Source of the DNA: a virus
Direction: 5' to 3' (one strand)
Length of the DNA stretch: 55,381 nt
IMG/VR virus record: IMGVR_UViG_3300031974_001852
Span: 1-55,381 of that record
Under the pieces are notes generated by a model, which did no database searches, had not been told where the DNA came from, and saw nothing but the letters and a program-made list of their open reading frames with translations. The position numbers were made by a program, and so were the translations under genes. How positions within the stretch are numbered: position 1 is the stretch's first letter; the number at the start of each line of letters is the position of its first letter. Shown here piece by piece: positions 1 to 7,602 of the stretch.

Positions 1-42
1 ACCTATTTTACAATCATAGGAAACAGCAAGTTTATAGTATGA

Positions 43-58
43 GGCAAGATTGCTTGCC
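43..58. other. Short hairpin upstream of tRNA
   Basis: A 6-bp perfect stem (GGCAAG/CTTGCC) with an ATTG loop lies just before the tRNA. It has no U-tract, so it may be a processing hairpin rather than a terminator. Nothing else is seen in positions 1-85. Confidence 0.35.
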
Positions 59-85
59 CCACGGAGATTTTATAAGGTATCAAAT

Positions 86-162
86 CGGGGATTAGCACAG
101 CTTGGTAGTGCGTCCGCTTTGGGAGCGGAAGGTCGCAGGTTCGAATCCTGCATCCCCGACCA
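86..162 (+). tRNA. tRNA-Pro (anticodon TGG)
   Basis: A complete cloverleaf is visible. The acceptor stem is CGGGGAT/ATCCCCG, the anticodon stem TCCGC/GCGGA carries the loop TTTGGGA (anticodon TGG, reading CCA and related proline codons), and the T arm contains GGTTCGAATCC. The 3' ACCA is encoded in the DNA. Phage tRNAs of this kind supplement host decoding. It sits immediately upstream of a small membrane-protein gene. Confidence 0.96.
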
Positions 163-168
163 ACTAAT

Positions 169-348
169 ATGAGAAAATGGTGGAGAATCTGGGCGCAGTC
201 CCTCGGTGAAAAGGTTGGCGAAACTAATCGCCAAGCAGACTCTGTTGCTGTCATCCGTACAATTTGGTGGTTCACTCACATGGCAACTTGTATCTTCATT
301 ATATTGAACGCGATTGCTAATCACGGTTGGGGATTGATCGGACTGTGA
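169..348 (+). CDS. Small membrane protein (59 aa)
   Basis: The ORF starts 6 nt after the tRNA end. The N-terminal half is Trp/Arg rich ([18 protein letters not shown]). A single hydrophobic segment lies around residues 34-50 ([16 protein letters not shown]). This layout resembles a small protein common in marine T4-like phages, recalled from memory rather than searched. The stop overlaps a GTG codon of the next gene (GTGA), suggesting coupled translation. Function unknown. Confidence 0.75.
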   Translation: MRKWWRIWAQSLGEKVGETNRQADSVAVIRTIWWFTHMATCIFIILNAIANHGWGLIGL

Positions 349-1028
349 TCACCTACCATCCTCTCAAATATGATGTGGGATACTGGGTCGTTGAAGACAT
401 CGACTCAATATTAGATTTCGATGTTTTCGTTGCTGGTGTTAAAAACTGCGAGTATGTTGATGAAGGCAATCCATACAACCCTTTCTTCAATAAAATGATT
501 TCCCAACTGGATGGGACAATAGCGATATACAATTTCTTACATGAGTTCTACAGAGAGTATGTTAATTCTGAGGCGAAACCAACCTTCGCTAACACTTCCT
601 CTTGGTCAAACTATTACTCGAAGGAAATGTTTGGTTGTTATGAGCAAGCACTAATCCCTCATCAAGATATTGAAGAAGGATTTTATGACACTGGAATAGC
701 ATGTAATCTTTGGTTGACTGATGATGTGGAACATAGCGGCACTAATCTATACAAGTATCACGGCGAAATGATTGACAACAAGTATGACTTTCGCGTAGAC
801 CCCAACCACGCATTGAATGAAAGTTATAATCGCTTGAAAGATATGCCGAAGAAAACTCAATATATAAACTATGATTGGGAAACTTGGGGATTTGAGTTTC
901 TAGGCATGGCACCGTCGAAATACAAAACCATGACAATCTACAAAACGAACGTACCGCATTGTGCTTACATTCCCTATGACATTGAAGTGAGGCACGGTTG
1001 TTCGTTCGTGTACGAATGCGATGCTTGA
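345..1028 (+). CDS. Putative 2OG-Fe(II) oxygenase-like protein
   Basis: The protein is about 227 aa. I chose the GTG at 345, which overlaps the preceding stop as GTGA; an in-frame TTG at 327 is the alternative. The middle has an HxD-type motif ([14 protein letters not shown]), followed by a beta-strand-rich segment ([18 protein letters not shown]). The C-terminus has a possible distal histidine (NVPHCAYIP) and arginine (EVRHGCSF). This spacing is typical of double-stranded beta-helix dioxygenases that use iron and 2-oxoglutarate. The substrate is unknown. Other 2OG-type proteins occur at 31279 and 40423. Confidence 0.5.
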   Translation: MITYHPLKYDVGYWVVEDIDSILDFDVFVAGVKNCEYVDEGNPYNPFFNKMISQLDGTIAIYNFLHEFYREYVNSEAKPTFANTSSWSNYYSKEMFGCYEQALIPHQDIEEGFYDTGIACNLWLTDDVEHSGTNLYKYHGEMIDNKYDFRVDPNHALNESYNRLKDMPKKTQYINYDWETWGFEFLGMAPSKYKTMTIYKTNVPHCAYIPYDIEVRHGCSFVYECDA

Positions 1029-1221
1029 CAATCTAACAGAAAAGTTTTTTGTAGGAAGAAAAAGAAAAAAGAAGAACGTATCTGCAAGAGAATATCATAT
1101 CCCGTGTATGGACGAACAAGGGCAATGGTGGTATGGGTACGAAAAAATACAGATCGTAAAACATCCGGAGTGGTCGAAAGAATTATGGCGAAAGAAGAAC
1201 TCGTTAGATGGGGAAAAATAA
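1021..1221 (+). CDS. Small basic hypothetical protein (66 aa)
   Basis: It begins inside the end of the upstream gene (8-nt overlap). The N-terminus is very basic (VGRKRKKKN), and the remainder contains several Trp and Tyr residues (GQWWYGYEK). No domain is recognised. It overlaps the following small gene. Confidence 0.6.
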   Translation: MLDNLTEKFFVGRKRKKKNVSAREYHIPCMDEQGQWWYGYEKIQIVKHPEWSKELWRKKNSLDGEK

Positions 1222-1346
1222 TATTGATCGCCCCAATAGCACTGGTTTGGGATGCAACTTACTGGTGTATAGGCAAACTCTACAAAGGAGCGTCTTGGGT
1301 AGATTTAGTGATGGGCGAAAAGATAGATGCTTGGTTAAATAAATGA
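1185..1346 (+). CDS. Small membrane protein (53 aa)
   Basis: I chose the ATG at 1185 rather than the upstream ATG at 1104, because this start gives a compact protein and a modest 37-nt overlap with the previous gene. A hydrophobic stretch around residues 11-32 (GKIILIAPIALVWDATYW) suggests one membrane segment. It ends at the bidirectional hairpin 1347-1368. Function unknown. Confidence 0.6.
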   Translation: MAKEELVRWGKIILIAPIALVWDATYWCIGKLYKGASWVDLVMGEKIDAWLNK

Positions 1347-1368
1347 AAGGGGAGCAGATGCTCCCCTT
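1347..1368. terminator. Bidirectional hairpin between convergent genes
   Basis: A near-perfect GC-rich inverted repeat (AAGGGGAGCA/TGCTCCCCTT) starts right after the stop of the plus-strand gene and ends 19 nt before the stop of the minus-strand gene. It lies in the right place for a shared terminator. A T-run is not obvious on the plus strand. Confidence 0.65.
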
Positions 1369-1387
1369 GATACCAGATTATCTAGTG

Positions 1388-1480
1388 TTACAAAAGCCAC
1401 AGTAAGAGTAGCATTGCGCCACCCCCAAGTAATAGTGAAGGGAGGTGAAGTTTTCCGATAAGAGGAAGTTGCATTTCCAT
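1388..1480 (-). CDS. 30-aa membrane peptide on the minus strand
   Basis: On the minus strand an AGGAG ribosome site precedes ATG at 1480 by about 7 nt and opens a 30-codon frame. The C-terminal part is strongly hydrophobic (PSLLLGGGAMLLLLWLL), giving a single transmembrane helix. A late-type box ACTAAATA lies about 43 nt upstream of the start (1523-1530, minus strand), and the hairpin at 1347-1368 follows the stop. Together these support a real, independently expressed microprotein. Function unknown; a lysis or membrane role is possible but unproven. Confidence 0.65.
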   Translation of the reverse strand: MEMQLPLIGKLHLPSLLLGGGAMLLLLWLL

Positions 1481-1522
1481 ACTGTTACTCCTTTTGTCGT
1501 TATAGACCACATGGTCAGTTAT

Positions 1523-1530
1523 TATTTAGT
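1523..1530 (-). promoter_or_regulatory. Late-type promoter box ACTAAATA (minus)
   Basis: ACTAAATA reads on the minus strand about 43 nt upstream of the 30-aa membrane peptide. The same octamer precedes 6914 and 49563, and T4 late promoters use TATAAATA. Confidence 0.45.
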
Positions 1531-1614
1531 CTCGAGATGACTCTAAACTCGCTCTGGTCGGTATGCGCACCGTCACCTGAGTAAGTGGGAAAACTGCTCG
1601 CTTTAAGGAACTAT

Positions 1615-2349
1615 ATGACCACGGCATTGATTATACCATATTATGAAGACCCTGATAGACTTGAGGGTATTTTGTACAATGATTGTACATTCAAGTATTT
1701 TGACAAAGTTATAATCATCGATGATGCCTCTCCCAACTATCCCGCCAAACCTATAGTACAGTCTCACATCGAAGAATGTTGCTGTAACAGAAAGAAGGTC
1801 ATGCTCTACAGAGTCGCAGTTGACTATGGGTTCAACGCTCATGGAGCGAGAAACCTTGGTGCTTCTGTTGCCGCTGGACATGACTGGTTGATGTTCATGG
1901 ACGTTGACCAGGAACTCACTGAGGACTTCTGTGAGGCATTACAGAAGGACATCGCCGCTTCTAAGGAAGGTGAGTATGTACTGTGCAATCTGTTCGGTGG
2001 TGACCCAGGGAATATCTTCGCCTGTCGCCGAAGTGATTTCTTCGCCGCTGGTGGGTATGACGAGGAACTTCGTGGTTGGCATATGGGAGACAAACTGTTC
2101 AGGGATCGACTCGATCAGATTGCTTCCCCGAAACTGATGGATACGATCCTCCCTTCCAACCGTATGGGGCGAAAGATCGTGATCGACAACGAGGTGACTG
2201 GGACTGAGTACCCAGACGACAAGACGGTAAAACAGCGTGATCAAAGAGGCATAGAACCTATGGTTGATCTGGTTAAGTCCAGAAACCTAGATCCTAAGTT
2301 ATGGAAAAATATAGAGAAAATCACGTTTGACTGGAAACGGCAAATTTAG
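1615..2349 (+). CDS. Family 2-like glycosyltransferase
   Basis: The start at 1615 has the ribosome site AAGGA and begins MTTALIIPYYEDPDR. The fold signature of GT-A enzymes is present: an N-terminal strand and loop (IIPYYEDPDR), VIIIDDAS about 40 residues in, GFNAHGARNLG near the middle, and a DxD-like MDVDQ that would bind the metal and nucleotide sugar. At 244 aa it is a bare catalytic domain. It is a paralogue of the gene at 12372, which has GFNGHGCRNLG and VDVDI in the same places. It probably transfers sugar to phage DNA, virion protein or a host surface target; which one cannot be read. Confidence 0.75.
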   Translation: MTTALIIPYYEDPDRLEGILYNDCTFKYFDKVIIIDDASPNYPAKPIVQSHIEECCCNRKKVMLYRVAVDYGFNAHGARNLGASVAAGHDWLMFMDVDQELTEDFCEALQKDIAASKEGEYVLCNLFGGDPGNIFACRRSDFFAAGGYDEELRGWHMGDKLFRDRLDQIASPKLMDTILPSNRMGRKIVIDNEVTGTEYPDDKTVKQRDQRGIEPMVDLVKSRNLDPKLWKNIEKITFDWKRQI

Positions 2350-2355
2350 TATAAT
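2327..2355 (+). promoter_or_regulatory. Sigma70-like early promoter for gp44
   Basis: TTGACT at 2327-2332, a 17-nt spacer, and TATAAT at 2350-2355. The start codon follows 26 nt later, with a GGAG ribosome site. Confidence 0.8.
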
Positions 2356-2381
2356 ATGTATGTTGATGATGGAGTTATATT

Positions 2382-3320
2382 ATGGTTGAATCATTGTGGG
2401 TTGAGAAGTATCGTCCGAAGACGATTGATGAGTGTATCCTTCCAGATCACTTGAAGGCACAGTTTAAAGAGATTGTGGGCACTGGCGAAGTGCCGAACAT
2501 GTTGCTAACTGGTACTGCTGGTCTTGGCAAAACTACTGTTGCTCGTGCTATCTGTAACGAGCTTGACCTTGACTATATCTTGATCAACGCTTCGGAGTCT
2601 GGTAATATCGACACTCTCCGTGGTAAGATCAAACAGTTCGCTTCCAGTGTTTCCTTGTCAGGCGGGTACAAAGTATGTATCCTTGATGAGGCAGACTATC
2701 TGAATGCACAGTCAACCCAACCTGCTCTCCGTGGGTTTATCGAGGAGTTCTCGAAGAACTGTCGATTCATTCTGACTTGTAACTTCAAGAACAAGATCAT
2801 CGAACCTCTCCATTCTCGTTGTGGTGTGATTGAGTTTAACACCAGCAAGAAAGACATGGCGAAACTTTGCGAACAGTTTATGAAGCGAGCGAAGTTTATT
2901 CTGGATCAAGAGAACGTCAAACTTGATAACGGAAAAGTTCTCGCCGAACTGATTATGCGTCACGCTCCTGACTGGCGAAGAATCATCAACGAACTTCAGC
3001 GTCACTCTCGTGGCGGCGAACTTCAACTGGATGTTCTCAGTAAGTCAAACAGCGAAAGTATCGCGGAGTTGTTTTCCTATATCAAAGAAAAAGACTTCAA
3101 GAACATGCGGGTATGGGTTGCCAATAACATGGACGTTGAGTCCGCTGCTATTTTCCGTGGCATCTATGATGCTATGACTCAGTATGTTGCGCCGAACAGC
3201 ATTCCTCAGTTGGTTCTAATCCTTGCGGATTATCAATACAAGGCAGCGTTCGTTGCTGATGCGGAACTAAATATGGTTGCTTGTTTAACGGAGATGATGG
3301 CGAATGTCGAGTTTGTTTGA
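2382..3320 (+). CDS. 44: Sliding clamp loader large subunit (gp44-like AAA+ ATPase)
   Basis: The 312-aa length matches T4 gp44. The opening WVEKYRPKTIDE is the classical RFC/gp44 N-terminus. Walker A is GTAGLGKT at residues 44-51 and the Walker B/DExD box is LDEAD at 101-105. The SRC motif at 145-147 carries the trans-acting arginine finger. The protein opens the gp45 sliding clamp on primer-template DNA together with gp62 (at 5181). It is expressed from its own early promoter. Its partner gene is displaced by about 1.9 kb because a 78-aa gene and a metzincin gene sit between them. Confidence 0.95.
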   Translation: MVESLWVEKYRPKTIDECILPDHLKAQFKEIVGTGEVPNMLLTGTAGLGKTTVARAICNELDLDYILINASESGNIDTLRGKIKQFASSVSLSGGYKVCILDEADYLNAQSTQPALRGFIEEFSKNCRFILTCNFKNKIIEPLHSRCGVIEFNTSKKDMAKLCEQFMKRAKFILDQENVKLDNGKVLAELIMRHAPDWRRIINELQRHSRGGELQLDVLSKSNSESIAELFSYIKEKDFKNMRVWVANNMDVESAAIFRGIYDAMTQYVAPNSIPQLVLILADYQYKAAFVADAELNMVACLTEMMANVEFV

Positions 3321-3540
3321 CTACGATTTTACTGACAGCGACGTGGAATCCGTAAGATTAAAAGTTGATTCCCTCGCTACTGAAGTACAGCAACTTGTAA
3401 TTGATAGATTGATGCGAGACTTTACTCATGAAGAATTGATAAAGGTTGAGGATATCTACGGTTCTCATTTCACATACCGTATGTTGCCCGATGTACAGTG
3501 GGTGCTTTCTCAACCATATATTGAGGATACTATACACTGA
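3304..3540 (+). CDS. Hypothetical 78-aa protein between gp44 and gp62
   Basis: It overlaps the end of gp44 by 17 nt, so it is probably coupled to it. The sequence is acidic and helical (LATEVQQLVIDRLMRDF), ending with HFTYRMLPDVQWVL. No domain is recognised. Its position suggests a replication accessory role, but nothing in the sequence proves it. Confidence 0.65.
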   Translation: MSSLFDYDFTDSDVESVRLKVDSLATEVQQLVIDRLMRDFTHEELIKVEDIYGSHFTYRMLPDVQWVLSQPYIEDTIH

Positions 3541-5171
3541 TGAAAAAGATACTCTTTCCGCTTCTACTGTTAACTGCTTGTGGTGGCGGTGGGAGTTCTG
3601 ATGATCAAGGGACTATTACCACCCCAGCAAACCCAGCACAAGGAACCGTACTTGAGGAATCTTGTGACGGTACAACGCTCATTCAAACTATCGCCGATGG
3701 TAATGGTGGTTCAACTCAAGAAGAAACTCCAGATTCAACCAAGTGTGGATATGTCGCTCCTCCTGTGTTCGGCACACCTTTGGGTGATGCATATTGCGCG
3801 AATGCTTCTGAAACGAGGTTCCAAGAACTACTGAACAGTGTACAAAACTTGGGACAGTATGACAAGGTGAGGGATTTCGCTGACGGCGAGGGTGGTAGTT
3901 ACACTGAAGTTGTAGATACTGATTCCGAAGAATGTGGTTGGACTGCTGTACCAGAAGAAGGTACGCCGATCGGAGAATCATATTGCGCTGTTGAGTTGGA
4001 GGAAGATCTAGAATATTTGGATATAGTGTCGGAAAGAATCAATCACTTGTTACGAGAAGATCGCCTACAAGATTATGCGGATGGTGAAGGTGGCATCTAT
4101 ACCGACCGTTTGGAACACCTCGATCAAACATGCTTTGAGCAGATGACACAACCAGAAGATTGTCCTACCACACCTACCGACACTGGTGATTCTCGTTACG
4201 GTTATCTGACATGTGATGGTGTAAAACAGAAGTCAGGTGTTAGTTTCCCTTACGATCCTGATCAGTATGAGACTGCTGTGATTGATATGTTGATTGTGTT
4301 TGATACCAACATCACCGAAGAAGATCGTGACGGAATGACTGTTGAAGAGTTCGTGAACAAACAGATCTATGAATCAAATCACATGTATATTTCTTCTGGT
4401 ACCAAGACCTTGGTTCGGTTGGCTGGTATCAAGTTGGTAGAAGTAGCACCAGGTGACTTGTATCGACAGTATAGTGCATTCTTTGGTGGTCGTTATGAGT
4501 TTAATGGGTTGGACGACTGGCAACGAGAGGTTGGCGCTGATATAGCGTTCTTGTTTAAAAAGAGACCAGAAAATCCGATTGCGTGTGGTGTTGCTAGTTT
4601 AGACGCGACACAAGGTTTGAGTAAAACTCGAGGCATCGCACAGTGTTTCCATAATAGTGTGTTCCAAGAAAATGCATCTACAAGATATTATGAACGAGCA
4701 CATGAAACGTTCGCCCATGAGATTGGTCATTTGCTAGGTGCTCAACACGAATGGGAAGATGCTGATAGACCAGGAATATTTGAATACTCCTTTGCATACA
4801 ATCTACCAGGATACAATCCAAATAAAGATAATCCAGAGTATGACGGCATACATGGTGGTTATGGTACAATCATGTCTTATGCTGATCTAGCAACTGGAAG
4901 GTTCTCAAACTATGATCTGACTTGCACTTATCCCGACGAAGCAGGCGAGTATGCTGGGCAATCAGTAAAAATGGGAACAACGGGTGGATGTTTTTGCGTA
5001 CTACCACCAGAAGAACAACCACCACCCACAAACAATGTAGAGACCATTGCGAGAACGAGATATATAATGAGTCAACTACATGAACTGGAGCATGGTCTAC
5101 AATTCTCGCCAGTGACTATGTACATGGATGGATTAACTTTCGAAGAAGATCCTGAAATCTGTTTATTTTGA
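3540..5171 (+). CDS. Lipid-anchored metzincin zinc metalloprotease
   Basis: A 543-aa exported protein. Residues 1-14 form a lipoprotein signal with lipobox LTAC (Cys14), followed by a GGGGSS linker. Three spaced repeats occur at about 51-61, 113-123 and 179-189 (IADGNGGSTQE, FADGEGGSYTE, YADGEGGIYTD). The catalytic domain has the full metzincin motif HEIGHLLGAQH at 393-403, with three zinc histidines and the general-base glutamate. A Met-turn candidate (GTIMSYA) lies near 445. The family cleaves peptide bonds outside the cytoplasm. It could act on host envelope proteins, or the repeats could place it in the virion. It splits the usual gp44-gp62 pair and starts at the stop of the 78-aa gene. 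Confidence 0.85.
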   Translation: MKKILFPLLLLTACGGGGSSDDQGTITTPANPAQGTVLEESCDGTTLIQTIADGNGGSTQEETPDSTKCGYVAPPVFGTPLGDAYCANASETRFQELLNSVQNLGQYDKVRDFADGEGGSYTEVVDTDSEECGWTAVPEEGTPIGESYCAVELEEDLEYLDIVSERINHLLREDRLQDYADGEGGIYTDRLEHLDQTCFEQMTQPEDCPTTPTDTGDSRYGYLTCDGVKQKSGVSFPYDPDQYETAVIDMLIVFDTNITEEDRDGMTVEEFVNKQIYESNHMYISSGTKTLVRLAGIKLVEVAPGDLYRQYSAFFGGRYEFNGLDDWQREVGADIAFLFKKRPENPIACGVASLDATQGLSKTRGIAQCFHNSVFQENASTRYYERAHETFAHEIGHLLGAQHEWEDADRPGIFEYSFAYNLPGYNPNKDNPEYDGIHGGYGTIMSYADLATGRFSNYDLTCTYPDEAGEYAGQSVKMGTTGGCFCVLPPEEQPPPTNNVETIARTRYIMSQLHELEHGLQFSPVTMYMDGLTFEEDPEICLF

Positions 5172-5180
5172 GACTATATT

Positions 5181-5561
5181 ATGAATCCCTTTGATGTACT
5201 GAACAGCGTAAACCACAGTAAGAAAGATGTGCTTGATGCCGAGAACGAAAGCAAGTATCCTTCGTTCATGGTAAACCGTGGTCTTTCTTATTTCCGCGAT
5301 ACCGTCCTACTTGCCAACGAGATGAACAGGAATCATCATCTTGATGGTCGCCTACAGTTTGACTTCCTCCGTAATGCGATCAGACCCAGGAAGCGATTTA
5401 GTAAGTGGGCGAAGAAAGAAAAAATAGATGCGATTGACTTAATCAAAGAGGTGTATGGGTACAGCACCGCCAAAGCAGAAGCAGTTTTAGACTTGTTCAG
5501 CGAAGATGATCTCAAGGTCTTGTCCAGTAGGATTTTCAAAGGAGGGAAAAACACTAAATAG
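5181..5561 (+). CDS. 62: Clamp loader small subunit (gp62-like)
   Basis: The 126-aa protein opens MNPFDVLNSVNHSKKD and contains FMVNRGLSYFRDTVLLANEMN and RPRKRFSKWAKKEKIDAIDLI. I recognise these as hallmarks of the phage clamp loader subunit A family found in marine T4-likes. It is shorter than T4 gp62 but typical of that branch. It should assemble with gp44 to load gp45. regA follows, as in T4. Confidence 0.9.
   Translation: MNPFDVLNSVNHSKKDVLDAENESKYPSFMVNRGLSYFRDTVLLANEMNRNHHLDGRLQFDFLRNAIRPRKRFSKWAKKEKIDAIDLIKEVYGYSTAKAEAVLDLFSEDDLKVLSSRIFKGGKNTK
5553..5560 (+). promoter_or_regulatory. Late-type box ACTAAATA near gp62 end
   Basis: ACTAAATA overlaps the gp62 stop codon, 67 nt before regA. 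It matches the box upstream of 6914 and 49563, but the overlap with a TAA stop makes chance occurrence possible. Confidence 0.3.
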
Positions 5562-5566
5562 ACCTA

Positions 5567-5605
5567 TGACAGAATAAACCTGTCAGTGAAAATAACAAGT
5601 ATAAC
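5567..5605 (+). promoter_or_regulatory. Hairpin plus GTGAAAATAAC element in the regA leader
   Basis: A 6-bp hairpin (TGACAG/CTGTCA) at 5567-5585 is followed directly by GTGAAAATAAC and a TATAAC box. The 11-mer recurs twice in the non-coding region 26188-26601. It is a candidate operator or RNA-binding site in front of regA. Confidence 0.4.
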
Positions 5606-5626
5606 TTTATATATGGGATCCGTTGT

Positions 5627-6034
5627 ATGGAACAGGTACTATCATGGACGCCAGCAGATATGCTGGAGGTCACGCTGAATGAACCAGACGATTTCCTAAA
5701 GGTTCGCGAAACACTAACGCGAATAGGAATAGCGTCTAGAAAGGAAAAGAAACTATTCCAATCTTGCCATATCCTGCACAAACAGGGTAGGTATTTTATT
5801 GTACACTTCAAAGAATTATTCCTACTGGATGGGAAAAAGGCAACTTTGGAAGAGGCAGACGTTGCTCGAAGAAATACAATCGCAACTCTACTGAGCGATT
5901 GGGGTTTGGTCAACATCATCAACTCATCGAAGGCAGCAGACAAAGCACCTCTTCGTCAGATCAAAGTAGTTTCTTTCCGAGAAAAAAGTGAATGGGAACT
6001 CTGCCCAAAATATAACATAGGAGTCAAGCACTAA
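5627..6034 (+). CDS. regA: RegA-like translational repressor
   Basis: 135 aa if started at 5627. An in-frame ATG at 5660 (MLEVTLNEPDDFLKV) matches the T4 RegA start better, and neither start has a strong ribosome site. The core DDFLKVRETLTRIGIA, FQSCHIL, YFIVHFKELFLLDG and the C-terminal SFREKSEWELCPKYNIG align by eye with T4 RegA along its length. RegA binds the initiation regions of early phage mRNAs and represses their translation, including its own. It lies between clamp loader and polymerase as in T4. The non-coding leader carries a hairpin and a repeated element that could be an autoregulatory site. Confidence 0.93.
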   Translation: MEQVLSWTPADMLEVTLNEPDDFLKVRETLTRIGIASRKEKKLFQSCHILHKQGRYFIVHFKELFLLDGKKATLEEADVARRNTIATLLSDWGLVNIINSSKAADKAPLRQIKVVSFREKSEWELCPKYNIGVKH

Positions 6035-6043
6035 CCTTATATC

Positions 6044-6892
6044 ATGATTGAAGCATTTATAATATGTGACTTTGATAATGAATTGTCAATGCGGTATCTT
6101 GACCTTTCTCTAAAATCTTTTGAACCAGTTCGTGACATAGTTAACATCACGCCTGTTCAATGCACGACACCCAAAACTCTCCCGATTCGATTTCAAAAGA
6201 ACGAAGAACCAATCCCGTTCTATGTAGAGGATGATGGGAAAGATTACTTGCGCGCAAGGTTCTTTGGTGGTACGTTCTGCGACAACGAAATACATAACTC
6301 GATCATGCATTCTCAACTGATGTTGATTGAACGCATCGCCGCTGGTGAACCTATCGCTATCATGGAGCATGACGCTGCCCTGATTAACGAAGAAAGTTTC
6401 CGTTACATGGTAGATGAGTATTGGGGTGAGGTTGATATTTTTATGCCAGGAACTTGTATGGAGTTCTATGGGTTGTCTGAAAGGTACGCCAAGAAGTTTG
6501 TTGACTTACTGTATAACTTCCCATATATGGACCACAGAGTTTCTGGTCCATTCGGCACAATGTTGTATCTGGAGACGAGGGAAGATCTACTAGATTTTGA
6601 TGGTTATCAAGTGTTGGCGCCAACGAAAGCAAGGGTTGATATTGATAAGACTTGTTTATCAGAAACAGTTTACATGTGTCAAAAAGGCATGGGATACGAG
6701 TTACTAGATCCTGCCTGTAAACAGTTCTTCTTTAGAAATGGCGGCAACACCAACAATACAAAATATAAACTGGATGAAAATATTTTCGACACTATGAAGT
6801 TTATACAAGAGGATGGGTCATACTCTAATGAGAAGGTTAATCCACTAACTGGTCCGACTTGGAGCAGAGACTTCGTGATCATTGAAGACTAA
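6044..6892 (+). CDS. Glycosyltransferase-like protein
   Basis: 282 aa. The N-terminus MIEAFIICD and a mid-protein acidic motif (IAIMEHDAALI, around residue 106) resemble the ExD nucleotide-sugar site of GT25-like LPS glycosyltransferases. A second conserved-looking block is VSGPFGTMLYL. No signal peptide is present. It sits between regA and a fibre-like gene. A sugar-transfer role is inferred; the substrate is unknown. Confidence 0.5.
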   Translation: MIEAFIICDFDNELSMRYLDLSLKSFEPVRDIVNITPVQCTTPKTLPIRFQKNEEPIPFYVEDDGKDYLRARFFGGTFCDNEIHNSIMHSQLMLIERIAAGEPIAIMEHDAALINEESFRYMVDEYWGEVDIFMPGTCMEFYGLSERYAKKFVDLLYNFPYMDHRVSGPFGTMLYLETREDLLDFDGYQVLAPTKARVDIDKTCLSETVYMCQKGMGYELLDPACKQFFFRNGGNTNNTKYKLDENIFDTMKFIQEDGSYSNEKVNPLTGPTWSRDFVIIED

Positions 6893-6895
6893 ATA
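6888..6895 (+). promoter_or_regulatory. Late-type promoter box ACTAAATA
   Basis: ACTAAATA lies 19 nt upstream of the structural-type gene at 6914, which also has a GGAGGA ribosome site. This fits late expression embedded in the early replication block. Confidence 0.5.
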
Positions 6896-6913
6896 ATGTC
6901 GGAGGAATAAGTT

Positions 6914-7546
6914 ATGCCAAGAAACCCTTTACTGGATAATGAGTTAGTATCAGAATTTTTTACTGATGAGATGCACTTCGATGGTTCTGAAATCATTTCA
7001 GATGTCACCGCCAACGTTGGCAGCATTATTCTTGATCAAGCAAGTGGTGATCTGACCGCAACAACAGGCGACATTGGTGGCGTGACAATATCTGGTGGTA
7101 GTTTGTCTGGAGCAGGAGGAGCAAGTCTTTCTGTTTCAGGCAGTAGTACAGAAATCACTGGTGGACTTTCTGGTCCTAGTGGTGGATCCCTTGGTAATCT
7201 CACTGTTGATGACCTTACTTTTGCCAATCTCAATGATGGGGCAATCAATGTTGAAGGATGGGATAATGACGCCAACCTTGCCGCGAATAGTTCAACAAGA
7301 ATCGCAACTCAAGCAGCAGTAAAAGCATATGTTGACGCCAACTCTGGTCCGACTGTAACACAATCCCTTGGATCAAGCCAAACGTTGGTTCCTTCACAAC
7401 AACTTCTAACAAATTCTGTTCGTTTTACAATTAGTGGCGAAACTGGCGATGATGCTGATCTCAATGGAACCTATGTGTTAGGAGTCGCAGCAGTTGGAAC
7501 AGAAGGAAGTAAAACTGTTGAGGTCGTGGCATCCAAGATATCATAA
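6914..7546 (+). CDS. Fibre-like structural protein
   Basis: 210 aa with strong GGAGG ribosome site. Low-complexity Gly/Ser-rich beta repeats (GGVTISGGSLSGAGG) are followed by SSTRIATQAAVKAYVDAN. The latter is a motif typical of phage tail-fibre and baseplate appendage proteins, where it begins a trimeric helix. The C-terminus is a small beta domain. It is far too short for a whole long tail fibre and may be a whisker, decoration or small fibre protein. A late-type box precedes it, unlike its replication neighbours. Confidence 0.65.
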   Translation: MPRNPLLDNELVSEFFTDEMHFDGSEIISDVTANVGSIILDQASGDLTATTGDIGGVTISGGSLSGAGGASLSVSGSSTEITGGLSGPSGGSLGNLTVDDLTFANLNDGAINVEGWDNDANLAANSSTRIATQAAVKAYVDANSGPTVTQSLGSSQTLVPSQQLLTNSVRFTISGETGDDADLNGTYVLGVAAVGTEGSKTVEVVASKIS

Positions 7547-7549
7547 TAC

Positions 7550-7578
7550 TTGCTTTTTCTTTCAAAATAGGTTACAAT
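7550..7578 (+). promoter_or_regulatory. Sigma70-like early promoter for gp43
   Basis: TTGCTT at 7550-7555, a 17-nt spacer, and TACAAT at 7573-7578, followed by a 24-nt leader with GGAG before the polymerase start. Confidence 0.75.
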
Positions 7579-7602
7579 AGATACTCTGTAATGGAGTAGT
7601 GA

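Noticed and set aside
39-95. Short frame MRQDCLPHGDF before the tRNA
   Set aside because: It runs into the tRNA, has no ribosome site and no recognisable sequence.
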